Assembly (NCBI RefSeq): GCF_003945595.2
Contig: NW_024104358.1
Location: 124,001-188,000 of the forward strand
Source: Pipra filicauda
Lineage: Eukaryota; Chordata; Aves; Passeriformes; Pipridae
Reading direction: 5' to 3'
DNA length: 64,000 nucleotides
Part shown: one piece after another, positions 49,971-64,000 of the stretch
How positions within the stretch are numbered: position 1 is the stretch's first letter
How the letters are laid out: every line of letters starts with the position of its first letter
Position numbers and translations under genes: made by a program
The notes under the pieces: model-generated
What the model saw: only the letters and a program-made list of their open reading frames with translations
Told to the model about the DNA's origin: nothing
Databases searched by the model: none

Positions 49971-52900
49971 CCAAGAGTTATAGTCAGTCGTAAGACCACA
50001 AAAACAAAAGCGAGGCAAAAGACTTAATTCAACTCCATTTTAACTGCTAAACTAAAAGATGAAAAAAAAGGGCAGAAAACATTTGGCCAAATATTAATTT
50101 CTTTTAAGAATTGTTGTGTTCTAATGAGTTAGTAACTGCGGTGGAAAAACTGCACATTCACAAATCTGCATTTTCTCTATGGGTTATGAGTTAAACTGAA
50201 TGCACATCTGTAGCAATCACCCTTATCTATGCCACCAATACTACTGCTCTTCTAAGAGCAAGCACAACCATCTTCTCAGTGAATGCTCATTACAGCAACT
50301 GAGGATTTGCTAGTGTCTTAATGCTTTTCTGAAACAAAAAGGTCCTTCATTTTATGAGAAATAAGGGGAGAAACAGAAGAGGAAAAACTCTTAAGTAACA
50401 ATGCATTATGTATGCTCAGTAAACTCATTCATTTTTAACCTTGATCACAATTCAATGTTGGTTTTACGACAGCACTGTGTGATATTAATTGAGCTCTACA
50501 GAAAAAAGCACAGGACACCCAGAGGAGATATCACAATCAGTAGGTGAACAGTGAAAAGTAGCAGAGCATAAGAAAAATAAAAAACAACATTTGGAGTGCT
50601 TCTGTCTGGAGATACTTACCCCAGTGTAAGCATGTATCTCCAGACTGTTATTTATTACCAGCTTAGTCAGCAGTTGCCAGAGCACAGTCCCCACCAGAGC
50701 TGATGACCAGAGCCTTGGCAGTAGGGACAGGGGTAACTGTCTTGGAGTCTGGGACACGCCACCAAGGCAGGCAGTGGCTGCCCATCACCACCTCGTTGCT
50801 TTACAGAGGTGGCTCCAAGACACAGGTCAGCACAAGGACGCAGCTCCTGCCAAAGCAGGGCAAGGTAGGAAAGGGCAGCTCTGTGGCTGGTGGGAGAAAA
50901 GGAGGATGAGGACAAGTTTTCAGAGCAAGAGAATGGGGAGCATGGGGATGTGCGTGACAGGACAACGAGAAAGTAGCAAATGGAAGCACACCACTTCCTG
51001 CACATGTGTTGGCACTCACCCAGGGTTTTCTGAAAGGCAGATTAAGGCTTTGGTCTAAGCACATAACCACTGAATTAGGAGGCAATCAAACCCATCAAGC
51101 TATTATATCATTTTATTAACACATGAGCAAACACTCAGATAAGCCTTTGGACAAGCTAAATAAATCTCACTGACCACACAATTCTCAACACAACTCAAGA
51201 CAATGGAAACTTGTTCCGTTTTTAAATAAACACAACAACACATCCAAAGCCTCAAGAAGATTCTAAATAAGGCGGGCAAAACTGCCAAGGTAACTTGCAA
51301 AATTGTGTTCTAAAGTATCCATGATTATTCCAAAGGATAAAAGCATTATATTACTATCTTTCAGAAATATTAAAACACTTGAGTTTTCAAAAAGCATGCT
51401 TTATTTCAGAAATCCATTTTAAACTAGCATCTTGACACTGAAGTTGAAATCAAGCAATATAATTCAACTATTTTGTTGGCAATGATTTTTAAGAAGCAAT
51501 GGCCAGAAGAAAAGGCAACATATTTTGAAGGTTTTCTGTCATATATTTGGAGTGTATTATTGGCATTTATCTAGAAAGCCCCATCTTCACAGTATCTTAC
51601 AAACACTCACCACTTAATCCTCCCATCTTCTCCTATACAGCAGGTAAACATTATTCTTATCTAAGCATTCGTTTGGCTTATTACACTACTATTTTTACAT
51701 GGACTGAAGACAAATTTTATATGAGATGGAAATCTTTATGAAGAAAAAAGTTTCAGCCTATATTGTCATGACAGCAGTACATTGTACTACTAAAAATGCC
51801 ATCTGGGCAACTTAATTCTTGCTTTCCTTGTAAAAGAGCAGGAAGATGCTATCTCATTTCCTAATAAACATCACATGCCTAATGAAAGCATCAACTGTTT
51901 TCTATTAGGAGTGTATTCCCGTGAATTTCAGCACCTTGAAGCCTTTACTTACACCAATTTTGTCCAATAAGTATCTTTCCAGCTGATAAAATGTAAAGTA
52001 GGATTAAAGGCATGAAAAGGAATCAGTATGGTAAAAAAAACAACTGTAACCTCATATCTAACTAAGCACGTCCTTTACAAAATGAGTTTTTTAAAAGTTC
52101 CATAAGATTCCTTAAGTTTCTTTACTGGCCATTGATTTTTGCTTGTTTCCTCTAGTGAGGCTACATTAATAGGTAAAAGATCTTTTTTTACAAAACATCA
52201 ACATAGCCACCTTAGTTCTCCCAGTTACAAAGCAATTAAGCACACAATAACACAAAACTGTGTGGTGAAACTCTAACTCCTTTCCTACATAAATGTCAAT
52301 CAGTTTAATGTATTTTATGAAATTTTATATTACATAAATACTCAGAAAGGTTATTCAATTATCTGGAAAAAAACTGGAAATGTTTAAAGATTAATGAATT
52401 ACACAGTCACTTTTACTTTTTAATATAACACAGATTTTCATATTCAACAATTTGAAAGTAGAACAGGGACAGACACCAAAATAGAAACAACTCAGCAATC
52501 CCTGCATTTTCAGCAATGTCATACAGCACACATCACAAGTAAGTCAGTCTCATTTTGTTACAAACTTTTCAATAAGTGAAGAAAAATGACAACTTCACAT
52601 AAAGGGTTTGGGGGCTTTTAAATTCCTCACTTCTCCCTGAAATGCAGAAAAAAAACCATTTCTTTGTAAAGCTTCAAAGTTTGGGTATTTTGTATCGTTC
52701 ATTGTTTGCATTGCAGAAATTCAAAGGGCGGTGGGAAGAGGAGGGACATCCTCAACAGCTCACTTAAAGTCAAAACACCCATCTTCTGTTACCAGATACA
52801 ATGAAGCAAGTAGTTTTCTGATGGCTTGGTATTGAATATCGACAGGTCTGTTTTCAAGACTTTCTCACACTATTCTTAAGTTTCAAGCTCACAAAATGTG

Positions 52901-55649
52901 GTCTGAACACTAAGGTAGACACAGCCCCCATACAACAATTTTCCTGAATTGTCCTTATAGCAAATGAGGATTCATTAAAAGAAAAATCATTGCTACAGCC
53001 TCTTTCATCAGTTGAAAGTTACACAAACTATTTGTTTTCGGTGACCTCTATCAGCCCATCATGTAGGGATAACACAGCTAAACACATGGCAGAGAGAATC
53101 AGTAAAGTAAGAACAACATGGTAGGTGCCCCCATAAACCCGTCCTTTGAATCAAAATTACACAAAAAAATTACAAGCCCAGTGTCTTCAGCATTGGGCTT
53201 CCTGCTTCTTCCACAGGGGGTCTACTGTGCAGAGAAAGACCTCCCCACAGACTAGGAAGGCTCGAAGCAGTCAACATCTACTGCTCCTTTCAGGAGGAAA
53301 CGAGGACCCCACACAACCCCCAAAATTCACATTAGTTTTACAAAGTCTACCAGTTTTATATCTAGCCCAGGTGCTGTTACTCACTGAGCAAACAGCTGTA
53401 AAATGCCACATTAACTTCTTTATTTCCAGTAGGAATAACACTTCATTCTCTGCCCTACCAATAATTAGGAGATGAACACAGTGTTACAAGGACATTTCAG
53501 CATACCTCTTAAAACTCTCTTAGAACTCCACCTGACACCTCTGAGTAACACATCCCATTGAACAGCAGCCACGTCACTCTCCATGACACAAAGAAAGACT
53601 GAGACATCCCACTCGACCCGCTTAGAGAGCAATGATTAAACTGTAGGAAAGCTCCAACCAAGGGCAGCTTCACTTGGATATCTGCTGTACGACCTTCTCA
53701 GCCAAGTCTTCAAGCCATGAGCAACATAACTTTAATTCACACAACGTACAAATAAGCCAGCATCCAGGCAAAGTCCTACTCAGTAGACACATGAGAAAAC
53801 ATCTCTCCACTATGAGATTCGGGGTCAGACATTTGCTTTGTCAAGCATTGACTTTCACACAAAATAAGTTAAACCCTCTTGCTTGCAATCCCTGCCACAA
53901 TAGAAATCTTTGCCCTTCTTTAGCTTGGAGACAGATCCAAGAGTGACGGCTTCCCTGCTGGTTTAGTTCCTGAGCTATAGATCCAGCCACTGTTGGCTGA
54001 CAGACACATCCAACATCACTTATCACTGGGCAGCTCTTTAAAAGAGACGGAAAAAAATCAACTTTTACTATCCTAACTCTAACACAAGAAGTTTTTAACA
54101 TGCTGGCTTACGAAAGGGTAAGCAACCGACCCCTACACCTAAAGATTTCTACAGATGAAGTGAAAGGTTTGTGTTGCACATGTGGAGGCCATGGATCCAT
54201 ACAGAGCTGATGCCTAACGAGAGCCATAACTAAGTACATCAAACAGATGTATTTTTTTAAATTACATTAAATTATTCATAAGAGGTACACATTACACTTG
54301 TATTTTACTGTAGCATGTTGGCTACCAAGAGCTGTTCTCAATTCCCTTCAGGTCAGTTCTCTTCAGGACAGTTCAGACATATTTGTGAAACAACATGAAG
54401 GAAACTGATTTTAGGTGGGCTCATGAATAGATGACAATGATTAACATTTTCTAGGGAGCTTGAAGAAAAAAATTCAGTTTTGGAGGAAGAGTACAACCAA
54501 CGGTTCAAACCTTGTGAAAGAATTTACCCAAAAGGCTCCTAAATTACTGCAATTAGATGACATTTCCAGATCTCATGAAAACCTATGCTTTTGTATTAAG
54601 TCCTCCCTGCCAACAGTCATGACACAATCATTTTGGAAGCTGTTGGCTGCACCAAGGAACAGCAGTTTAAATCAAGTTCTGGTAGAACTTCCTGCAAGTG
54701 AAAACCAGCCTCCTTCACTCCCTATATATTATGTATAATATTATGTAACTGTCGATATGACAGGTAATGGCATCAGCAACGTATTGGAGATTCAAGAAGG
54801 TACTTAGTGGCCATGGATGCTAGCAGGCAGCAAGAGGTATGTGATGAGAGACAGGAAATTCTGACCAAAAATTCTTCATCCAGAACCGATGACATCCAAA
54901 TTTTCAACACGTCTCATCCCATACAGCTAGGCACTGGTGTTAGAAGAAAAACAATGTGTGAAGAATTTTGGAGGTAATCAATTGAGGAAGCATGTTGTGC
55001 TTCATTAGGTGAAACCTTGTTTTTATGCCAATTCCAACACGGAAATGTTCAAGAACATCACTAATACATCATTGTACTGTTTCCTTACATGATTGCTGTC
55101 ACAGCAGCTATCGATTAATTGGCATGTGCAACATTTAATTAGTGAAAGAATATTAAGGTACTTAAGGCTTTAGAAGTGTACAATTTCAGGCATAACAGCA
55201 CAGACTTCTAAATAACTCCAATATGATTCTTTAACACAGGGTGAGCAGCTTATAACACAGCTGCCATGGAAAGCCAGTAGGTAGGGTTTTGAAATGCTCA
55301 CTGGCAGCTACTGCACCATTTTGACACAAGAACCACGAAAGGGAGACACACACATGCCAGACCTTGTTTTAACACACAAGAATCTACTGCACTACTTAAA
55401 CAAGCATGGTTCAATCTTCAGGCTTCCCACACAGATGTGAGGAAAGAAAAATCCAGTACACTGGTCAAGGCAGATCCAGCCTAACTGTGCTGATGCATTA
55501 ATATTCTCCAAACACCCAAAATATTTCTATATCAGACTTCCAACCTTGTCTTGGACAACCTGCATAATAGTTAGCTACTACGGGTCCCATTTTCTTCTCA
55601 AGGAAATCTGATTCATCATCATCATCACTTACTGCTTCCTTGTTTTCAC

Positions 55650-55684
55650 TTGTGTGTGTATATATATGTACATATATAGACACA
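55650..55684. repeat. TG/TA microsatellite
   Basis: (TG)n passing into (TA)n and TACATATATA, ending in ACACA, in EIF3H intron 2. It lies next to a TCATCATCATCATCA trinucleotide run at about 55612-55626. Confidence 0.75.
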
Positions 55685-57028
55685 CGGATGGGAGGGGGTG
55701 GAAGAAGAGGGAGAGACAAAATATACACACCCCTCCATATGTAAACATGCATTTAATCAGAAATCAAGGTGGATTTACCAGGTAAATGTCAACGCACGTG
55801 ACCATACTTTTATATACCTAGAAGAAGTCATGTAAAGGCAACTTCTCAACAATAAACAAGACAGAGAAGCCTGACAGAGAGTGTGTTTGCTTGCACTATT
55901 ACAAGGTCCATCTCTATATCTGTCCCCCTTGCCACTCCCCCCCCCAGTAATTTCAAGTTAACGATTTCTCGCCACTGCCCAGATAATAATGTGGCCATTA
56001 GGGAAATCAGGCCAAGGTAGCTCAAAACAGAAACCCCCATTTTATTCTGTGTTAGTACTGCAGTTAGGAGCTACAACACTGCATGGTATCCACTGAATGG
56101 CATCACTATTCATATTAGTCATGTTTCTAAAGCCCAGGCTAACACTAGCAATGCCTGCATTAGTATAACTTCTTCAATGTGTCCTCAAAGACACAATGAA
56201 TTCAGGCCAGATTCAGAAAGTCTGTTCCATTAGCCCAGCAAGAGGAACAATAAAACCAGGACTGGTTAGACATTTGAGGTAAAAAGTCATGCCTTTGCAC
56301 AAGCAGTCTTTGGCACCTAGCAACTTAAGATCACGCAGTATGTTCAAATGAAAAAGATATCAAATAATTTAAATAAAACTAAAACCTACAGGAGTTTAAG
56401 AATAGCAAATTTAGAAAATAAAGCTCAGGGTTTTTAGATCAAGCTACACAAGACAGAGTCAGGGCAAATGGTTCCTCTTTCTAGGGCTTGTAACATCATA
56501 TGGCTGGATTTTGCAAGCCAAAGCTAATATTTCAGCAACATAGCACTTTTATATCTAAGTGTGGCTTGTTCTTTTAAAGTAGCCAAGAACTAAACTCACA
56601 CCCTGTTATAACAGGCAGAAGAAGTGCTTGTGCCAAGAAGGAAGTTATAAACTTAAAGAAGGTTTTTTACATGGGAAACCAGTTGGGAAGCAGAGGGATA
56701 GATCCATTGCAATCAATTCTCTAATGAGTAAGAGAAAATACACAACACATCGGAGCTGGAGGCAGGAGGCTGTGGTTCCACTGCTTGCTCAGCTGAAGGA
56801 CTCCCTGATGGGGGCTGGACAAGTCAATTCTTTCCATTCTCGCTTCTCTGAAGAGTACAAACCCTTGGGACAGCATTCACCATTTATCCTGTACACAGCC
56901 TCAAAGCAAAACAGCTTAATTTGAGGAAGAGATGAATCATTGAATCACTTGGTGGTACCTATATTTCACTGACTGCCAAAATGCCTTTGTAACTACAATA
57001 TATTTACAACCTCAGATTATAGGTGGAG

Positions 57029-57043
57029 AAAAAAAAAAAAAAA
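57029..57043 (+). repeat. Poly(A) run upstream of the CR1 copy
   Basis: About 15 consecutive A, roughly 80 bases before the recognised start of the CR1 fragment. It is probably an independent homopolymer or an older tail. Confidence 0.75.
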
Positions 57044-57119
57044 GAATTCAACAAGATTAATAGAGTCCAAACAGACTTCAGATAAAAGACATAATGATGA
57101 CGAGGTGCAGGGCTGTGAT

Positions 57120-57947
57120 CAGCAGCAAAGTCCATCCAGAGGCCAGTCACTAGTGGTGTGTCCTGGGGGTCAGTACTGGGTCCAATACTCTTCCATCATC
57201 TTCATTAATGACCTGGATGATGGGATAGAGTACACCTCAGCAACTTTGACATGATACAAAACTGGGAGGAAGTTTCTGCCGACATCCAGAGCGACTTCAA
57301 CATGCTGGAAAAAAGCTCAGCAAAGGGAATCGCAAAGTCCTGCCCCTGGGGAGGCAGCAGCACATGCTGGGGCTGACTGGCTGGAGAGACTGCAGAAAAG
57401 GCCCTGGGAGCCCTGGTGGACATCCAGTTGAGCCATCAATGGACCCTTGCAGCAAAGGCAGTTCTTGGGCATTAGGCAAAGCATTGCCAGCAGGTCAAGT
57501 GATGATCCTTCCCCTCTGCTCAGACCTGGTGAGACACATCGGGGGTGCTGTGTCCAAAGCTGGGCTCCCCAGGACAAGAGAGACACAGACTTCGTGCAGA
57601 GAGTTCAGGGAGAGGCCATGAAGATGACTAGGGCATCTGTCATTCAAGAAGAAGCTGAGAGAGCTGGAGAAGGGAAGGCTGAGGGGGATCTTATCCATGC
57701 ACATAAATACTTTGGAAATTCAACTTCAACATATGACAAAATACCTTATTTGTTTGCTTTCAAGCTGTGAGGAAGAGCAAACCCCACAACAGGCTGCCCA
57801 GAGAAGCTGTAGAGCCTCTACCCTTGGAGACAATCAAAACTCATGTGGACAATCTTGTTCTAGTTGATGCTGCTTTGAGCAGGGGGATTGAACCAGAGAC
57901 CTCCAGCAATCCATTCCAACCTCCACTATTCAATCATTCTATGACTG
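57120..57947 (+). mobile_element. CR1 LINE copy: decayed ORF2 C-terminal part and 3' UTR (EIF3H intron 2)
   Basis: About 830 bases in plus orientation. It starts in the reverse transcriptase region (AGTCCATCCAGAGGCCAGTC, then GGGTCAGTACTGGGTCC and TCATTAATGACCTGGATGAT). It passes through the thumb and C-terminal region (GCACATGCTGGGGCTGACTG, AGAAGAAGCTGAGAGAGCTG) and ends with the standard CR1 3' end (CATTCCAACC, ATTCTATGACTG). The frame is destroyed: stops follow the position of the NDLDDG block, and an indel breaks the codons of the catalytic FADD motif near 57245-57255. This is an old, inactive, 5'-truncated copy. Confidence 0.95.
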
Positions 57948-60900
57948 GAAAAGATGGCTTAGTAAGTTAGAAGACGGTAAAGAAAAATAACAAAAAAAAC
58001 CCCAAACATTCATTTCAGTCACATTTAACATTATTAGTAATTTTTTATTTTTTTTTAAGGGGTCAGGATCACGAAGTTCTGCTAAGTGTTGAAGAAAAAA
58101 TATTGCAATCTAAGTAAACCAAGTTTGGTTTGAGTAAAATACAGGCTTCTAGAAACAACCAACCATAGAACGAAATTTCATCAAAGAAGACTTTTTGTGT
58201 TTCAAAAGCAGCTATTTTTATTCTGCATTCATCTTTTTGTTAGTTATTGAAAACGTTAAAAGCAATTATGCAGAGCACTATATAATTCTCAAAGGATTCA
58301 GCCTAAATACCTTTTCAAATGCAAACAAGACACGAGTCACAATAGGTATAAAATCTTTGGTTAACAGCCATAGATTATATTTATTTCAGCCACTCTCACT
58401 GAATGTCAAAAATGTAACAGAAATGGTTTCAAAAAAATTAACATGGGTAAGCTAGTCCGAAAATACACAAACTGTGCCTAGATTTGCGACTGCAGTTCAA
58501 TATGGTAAGCAAACATGAAAATACAGAACTGTCAAAGGACAAAAAGGAAACAAAGCCAAGGACTGAATAACACTGAACTGCAATGTCAAGAGGACTTGAA
58601 AAGAGGGGCCTAGAGAAATCATTTTGTTCAACAGACAGGGAAATGTGGCAGAAAGAAATATAAATTAAAAAGCATCTTAGTACACTGACCATGATGTTCT
58701 CTCTTTAACGTTTAAAAAAAAAAATTGAGAAATTCTGTTGCAGCCATCAACAGTAAAATCAGTAAATTCTCTTTAATAATATAACCACAATTAAAACTAG
58801 ATGAACTACTGAAGACTTTCTCTGTAAGGTATTACAAAGAATGCTATTTTCTGAAGTATTTCACTGAAAAGTAAAAATTTCCATTTGCCACAGTTACACA
58901 TTCACACCAGAAAACAGTTCAGAATAATAGTGGAACAGTAGCAACTTTGAGGTACCTGTTAAGGTGACAATTCAGGAAGAATAAGATCAATTTCTGCTTA
59001 CTTAAAACAATTATCTTAAATTTCCCAATTTATTTTATTTTTATGTGTAACAATCACAATATCAGGTGCCAGCAGGAAATCTGCAAACTTTGTCAGGAGT
59101 TTACTCTGCCTTAGAAGAAAGATGTTTATACCATTCTCAGAGTCTCTAAACAACTACAGTTTGTGTTTAAAACACCTCCTTCATATTTAATGATAAGAAT
59201 ATACTCAAGGGGACTCAAAAAAAAAAAAAATCCTTCTTTCTGTAGGAAGACTGTGAGTCACAGTGATGCTTATTAGTGAGCATTAATGTATCCACACAGA
59301 CACAGAGCTTGCAGTGTGTGTGCACAGAGCCCTTAGCCATAAAACACCGAACAGATTATGTTCATTGGTAGCATAATACAATATATTTTTTTTCTGCACA
59401 GTAAATATGTCGGTTACTGCTTAGCTTAAAAGTCTAATACACTTTTTCTACAAATAATCTTTCTTGAATTTTTACACTTAAGGTGTTGAGGGGTCTTGAA
59501 ACCATGTCCCACTCCTTCAGCAGGTGAAAGAGAAGATTCCACATGAGAAAATGTCCTTGCCAGAGTCTGAGAATGAGAAACACTCAACAAAATGACAATT
59601 GCACTACCAAAATCTCACTGAGGGAGAGCTGAATTCACAATGGTTTCACAAATTCAGACTTCCACTAAGGACTTGGCATAACTCAGTCCATGGTGAATTA
59701 TCCCATTTCTGCAACGGACAACCAATCCTCCAGGAAGATTTTTGGCAACTGGCTAAATGTGCTATATGATCACCATAACACAACTGAAACTTTGCCCAGT
59801 CCACTGTTGTCATTTAAAGGAGAAGGGGAGCCCAGGCTCGTCTCCTTTACTCCTTTATTGCCACAAGGCCACGTGGCAATTAAAGTCTATCCTCATGGCC
59901 TCCTTTCTGAGCATTACCTTGAAAGCATGAGAAGGAACAGAAATACTATCCCAGACTTACAGATACGCCAATTAGCTTTTAAAACAACTTCCAAATTGTG
60001 TTTTGGAGAGCAATTGCTGATCACAACACACTAGCCCTGGTAGCCAGCTGTTGTTTTAAAAGATAGCTATAAATACACAAAATACACTCCTGATACTACT
60101 TTTCTATGTAAGCAATTGTAGCTGTTAGAAGGAGGCTATGTAATTAAGTCCCAAAGGGAAAAGACGTTTGCACAGCCACAAAGGAGAGATCCACAGATTA
60201 TGTACCAGAATAGACTTTGTTAAGATCTGCTCCATATTACACAAGAGTTCACAAACTCTTAAACCAAAGTAGTTTTAAAATTACTCTTTTTTACTCCTCC
60301 TTTCAAGAACAAGAGCAATAAACAACGTGCTTTCCAATGCTGCATTTCAAGTGCAAGAATTGCTCTCGATCGGTGCTTCATTTTGCAACATCTGACATTT
60401 TTTCTCCAGGACTCCACTGTAATATTCAGATCTACTGCAAAGTCAGATTTAAGAGTTTACTTGGTTTCTGCTTACCTTCTAGTTGAAATTCACTAACAAT
60501 TCACTCTGGTTTTTGTTAAGTTTGCAAATGGGATATTTCTTTTCCGTGGCACTGATACAGTGATGAAAGAAAAGACAGAAGGCAGAGAGAGTCCCTGATG
60601 TGTTCCCACACTATTAAATGTGCTTGATGAACAAAAGTCACTAAACACACTTCATAAACATTTCATTTGCTGTCCCCTACAATTTTCACTGGTAAAACTT
60701 CCCAAAATATGGCTTTGTTATACTCTGAACTGCAAGTTACAAGTACTAAAATTTTCATTCACAGACACGAGACGCACATCAGTTTTAGGACAATGTTGTA
60801 ACTCAAACATGGCAAGGGCAGCAGACTTTGAGCAGGTGCAGGTGCACAGAAGCTGAATTTCTGACTTAAAATCCTGCACAGAGGCAATGGCCAGTGAGTC

Positions 60901-61718
60901 ACACGAGTGTCCCAAAGATCCATTTCCTTCAAGAACTATCAGCTGCATCACCCTAAGGGGTCTCTTTTTGAGATTCACATTTGTTACTGAAAATGATGAA
61001 ACTTCTTCAACCAAAAGATTATTTCAAATCATAAACAAATTCTAGCAGTAAATATGCAAGATATCAAATCCCATGAACTATTAATAAATATAGAAGTCGA
61101 CAATGAGTTTACATAAACACACAAAACTCTGTCAGTTTAGGGTTACATTATCTTTACAAGCAAGCTTAGTCTAGATCAGATTGAATCAACATATGAAATT
61201 ATAAAGTATCCTGTTGAAATACAGACTAAAAAAGAAAAATAGATTTAATATGAGACACTACAATGCTTCTTCAGGTTATAAAAGGGTTCCTTTATCTCCA
61301 AATATTCATGTTTAAAATATATTCTGAATTTTATTTCTCACAGTGTTTGATATAAAAAACAAACCAGAAGGTTGCCCTAAAGATAAATGAAACATCTGGT
61401 TAAACATGTAATAAGCTTCAGGCTCACATCTGCTACTGAAGTTAGTATTCCCGCACCAGAGCTACAAGCTCCACGCAAAGCTCAACAAGAATAACTGAGA
61501 ACAGGGAGGATTATAGGGAACACATTCCTCAATCTAAATTGATATTTCCTTTTCCATCTGAATCAACATTATGCTTCCATATGTATGCATTAATGTCCAG
61601 CACTACCCCTCAGCGGAAAATAATTTCTAAAAGTAGAGTTATCTTATTTAAAACCTATCCTATTATTTTATATTATAGGGGGTTTTAGGCAGTTTTACAC
61701 ATATGTTACCATTTATCT

Positions 61719-61800
61719 AGGCATATTTATATATGTACATATATAGAGATATATAAAACTAGATATGCATACATATATACATAAATATAGTTTTCACTAG
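61719..61800. repeat. AT-rich TA/TATG microsatellite-like tract
   Basis: About 80 bases dominated by alternating T and A with scattered TG/CA steps (TTTATATATGTACATATATA and similar) in EIF3H intron 2. It is a degenerate (TA)n/(TATG)n repeat able to form a cruciform. Confidence 0.75.
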
Positions 61801-64000
61801 TTTTAAACTACAAGCAAACTTACAACAAAACTTATTTGCAAAACAACAAAGACTTACTGGCATAGTTACTGCAATTATATAAAAGTGAAGGCCTCAAGTA
61901 TTTTTAAGTAGTAACTCATAAAACTGAATGTGAGATATTTCATAAGGAATAAACTACGTGTAACTCCCTTTCCTATTTCTATGAGGAGGTTGCTCAATAT
62001 TTATCTTTTTTTACCCATTCACTCCTAAACTTTCAATTTCTTCCATAAACAACGACAGCAAAATGTTTATATTTAATGCCAACATAAATTGCTTTGTATT
62101 TGTGACATTTTAAAAAGACCATTTTGTGCCATGGAGAGTTTAGAAAAAGGCAGATATCTGCACAGCAGGGGAAAAAAACCACTTACATTTTGCAACAGCT
62201 GTGAAAGATCAGTCCTCCAGAGAAATCGAAATCAACGGCAAACTGAGAAGTGTTTAGGAAATAAAATGTTTCCATCACCTCATACTATCATTCACTTCCA
62301 TTAGTACTGACGAAAGAGAGGCTGGGTTTTACACAGTGTTACAAATGCTAGGAACATTACAGACAGTGGAAACAGAACTGGTCACTAAACAATGTTTGGT
62401 GACCAAGAAAATTGGTCACTAAACAATTCTAACATCAAACCGGAGACAAAAATCAGAAGCATAAATACCCAAGTGAGCGTCTGGTTCATCAGAAGAGGAA
62501 GAAGTGATATCCACACCCAAACTTACTTTTCTTGGATAAAAATTTCATAGTAGGACTGAAAGCTATTAAGATGTTTAATGCCATCACAGGAACACAAACT
62601 TCTTCAATGAATAGACCACACGTTAACACAAAGTGTGCTGCAGAGAACTCGCTCAGTACAAGGCCCTTTTCTCCCACTTAGCTTTGCAAAAATGCCTTTA
62701 TTATAAAAATCAGAAAAGTTTTACATGTACTTAATGCAAGACATGAGACAAAAACAGGGAATAGATGAATGTAATGTGATCAACTAGAGAAAACAGAGAT
62801 TAAGAACTGGCCATGGAAAACATGGCTAGGCCAGTACTGTCATGATATGAATCATGCACAATACCAAGAGTCTATTATGTAGAAATAGAACTGCAATACC
62901 AAGCATACAAAATTACTAGATGTTGCTTGTGTCCTGCTTCTTGAAACCCTGCAGAAAAGTGATGAAAGGTTCCAGGAGAATGGATAAGGAAGGACCACCT
63001 TTGACACAATGAGAACCGAGGCGCGAAGGGGGAACTTGCATTTGTTGAGATTTAAGAAAAAGCAAGCAATCCCCAACTTCTGTTTCAAATAACTGTTGCA
63101 AATAATCCACCTTGCAATATAACTTTGGAGTACTTTGAAGACAAGTGTGACGCAAAAGCTTTTCGTAGCTCAAAGCAGCTGTGTGGGAAAAAAAAGAAAA
63201 AAACCCACCCCATACCCCAAAAATATCAAGCCAACGCAAATGATATTCCGATGCAGACAGCCCTACGAAGTTTGCATACTATAGGGTCTAGAAATCATTA
63301 CCTGTTTAGCTGCCTTGTCCACAGTACAGCAGTTTGAATGAATCTCAAGCCAAGTATCACTTAAATACCCAGCTAAGCTGCCTTTCTTTGTGAGCTCAAA
63401 TTTAGTTCTTGCCTTAATGAGTCACAGCAGTTTCTCAGATTTTCTACAGAATTTGACAAGTAAGTCTAGAGTTGTAATACAGATAATATTTTGTGCAGGC
63501 TTGTTTCAGAATTACTGTATCTGACTGTTATCTGCATATTTAGCTAAGAGTAAAACTAGTCACGCCAATAACGTCTGCAGCTCTTGGTAATTAAAAAATA
63601 AACTCTCTTCTGGGTTAAGGGACAACAAAGTAAGTAAGCCGGGAACAAAAATTACACTGTTTCATGTTACACTCAGTCCTTTACTCCCAGCTGCTGCTGA
63701 AATGAGCAGTCCATACCCAATCCTCCTCTTCCTCCAGCTACATAAGCTTCATCAACTTGTTCGATTCACTCTCCAGTGCATCAAAAGGCTAATCTGACTC
63801 ACTCTGTGGCCATGCAGGTGCTCGACCCTGTACAAGGGAGGAGGAAGGAACACGGAGCCAAGCGCACAGAGGAACAGTCGGGATCGCTCCCATCCCTTGG
63901 CTGTTAATTAAATCACATGTATTATGAAAGTTCATCTGCAGACAACAAACCACTCCTAGAATGAACAGCATCGTAACTAGAAATACCCAATTTTCTTTTT

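Larger units (their letters stand above)
44149..64000 (-). other. EIF3H: EIF3H intron 2 (3' portion, runs off the window)
   Basis: At least 19.85 kb upstream of exon 3. I searched for the preceding EIF3H exon (the block ending in an acidic stretch and Asp-Phe-Asp-Glu) and did not find it. Contents are the 5S-like element, one CR1 copy, several microsatellites and the 48.5-kb patch; the rest is AT-rich unique-looking sequence. Long 5' introns are usual for vertebrate EIF3H. Confidence 0.75.

Noticed and set aside
55612..55626. TCATCATCATCATCA run as a reverse-oriented tail of the 7-kb LINE family
   Set aside because: No hairpin or zinc-finger coding sequence lies next to it in either orientation; it looks like a simple repeat.
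57205..57770. Several overlapping frames of 60-107 codons on both strands
   Set aside because: They fall inside the degraded CR1 copy and do not keep its ORF2 frame.
44149..64000. Search for the UTP23 or RAD21 neighbours expected upstream of EIF3H
   Set aside because: No exon of either was recognised; they should lie beyond EIF3H exon 1, outside this window.
1..64000. CRISPR arrays, operons and bacterial-type signals
   Set aside because: The window is vertebrate nuclear DNA with spliced exons and avian LINEs; no regularly spaced direct repeats were seen.

Overview
The window looks like bird nuclear DNA. It is AT-rich and gene-poor, it carries CR1-type LINE fragments (avian consensus ends at about 26.5, 31.2 and 57.1-57.9 kb), and it holds six spliced exons of one conserved vertebrate gene. 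That gene is EIF3H, subunit h of translation initiation factor eIF3, on the minus strand. Reading down the minus strand, the exons at 44148-43981, 42470-42371, 40990-40841, 32771-32651, 29427-29295 and 27254-27157 join in a consistent phase. They encode the C-terminal 256 or so residues of a protein of about 352. The first two coding exons (about 96 residues) were not found and should lie beyond position 64000.

Layout. 1-26.98 kb is intergenic DNA downstream of EIF3H. It contains a short CpG-rich pocket (2.3-2.5 kb), a 5'-truncated non-LTR retrotransposon end with an unbroken reading frame and a terminal zinc finger (7.17-7.67 kb), and a small CR1 piece (26.5 kb). 26.98-44.15 kb is EIF3H from exon 8 to exon 3, with introns holding a CR1 piece (31.2 kb), an LTR-like dispersed repeat (31.7-32.5 kb), a G-rich stretch (36.7 kb), an A/C-rich block (38.5-38.7 kb) and a 19-base G run (40.03 kb). 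44.15-64 kb is the 3' part of intron 2, with an unexplained CpG-bearing patch (48.5 kb), a 5S rRNA-like sequence (49.9 kb) and the largest CR1 copy (57.1-57.9 kb).

No other protein-coding gene, tRNA, CRISPR array or operon is supported. Nearly all open reading frames are chance frames of 60-180 codons without recognisable domains. In mammals EIF3H is flanked on its 3' side by a long gene desert toward TRPS1 and on its 5' side by UTP23 and RAD21. The empty left 27 kb fits that arrangement, but this is inference from known synteny. I found no clear new biological system. The items most worth a second look are the zinc-finger LINE end with its UUCG-capped 3' hairpin, the 5S-like element, and the LTR-like repeat beside a weak EIF3H splice donor.
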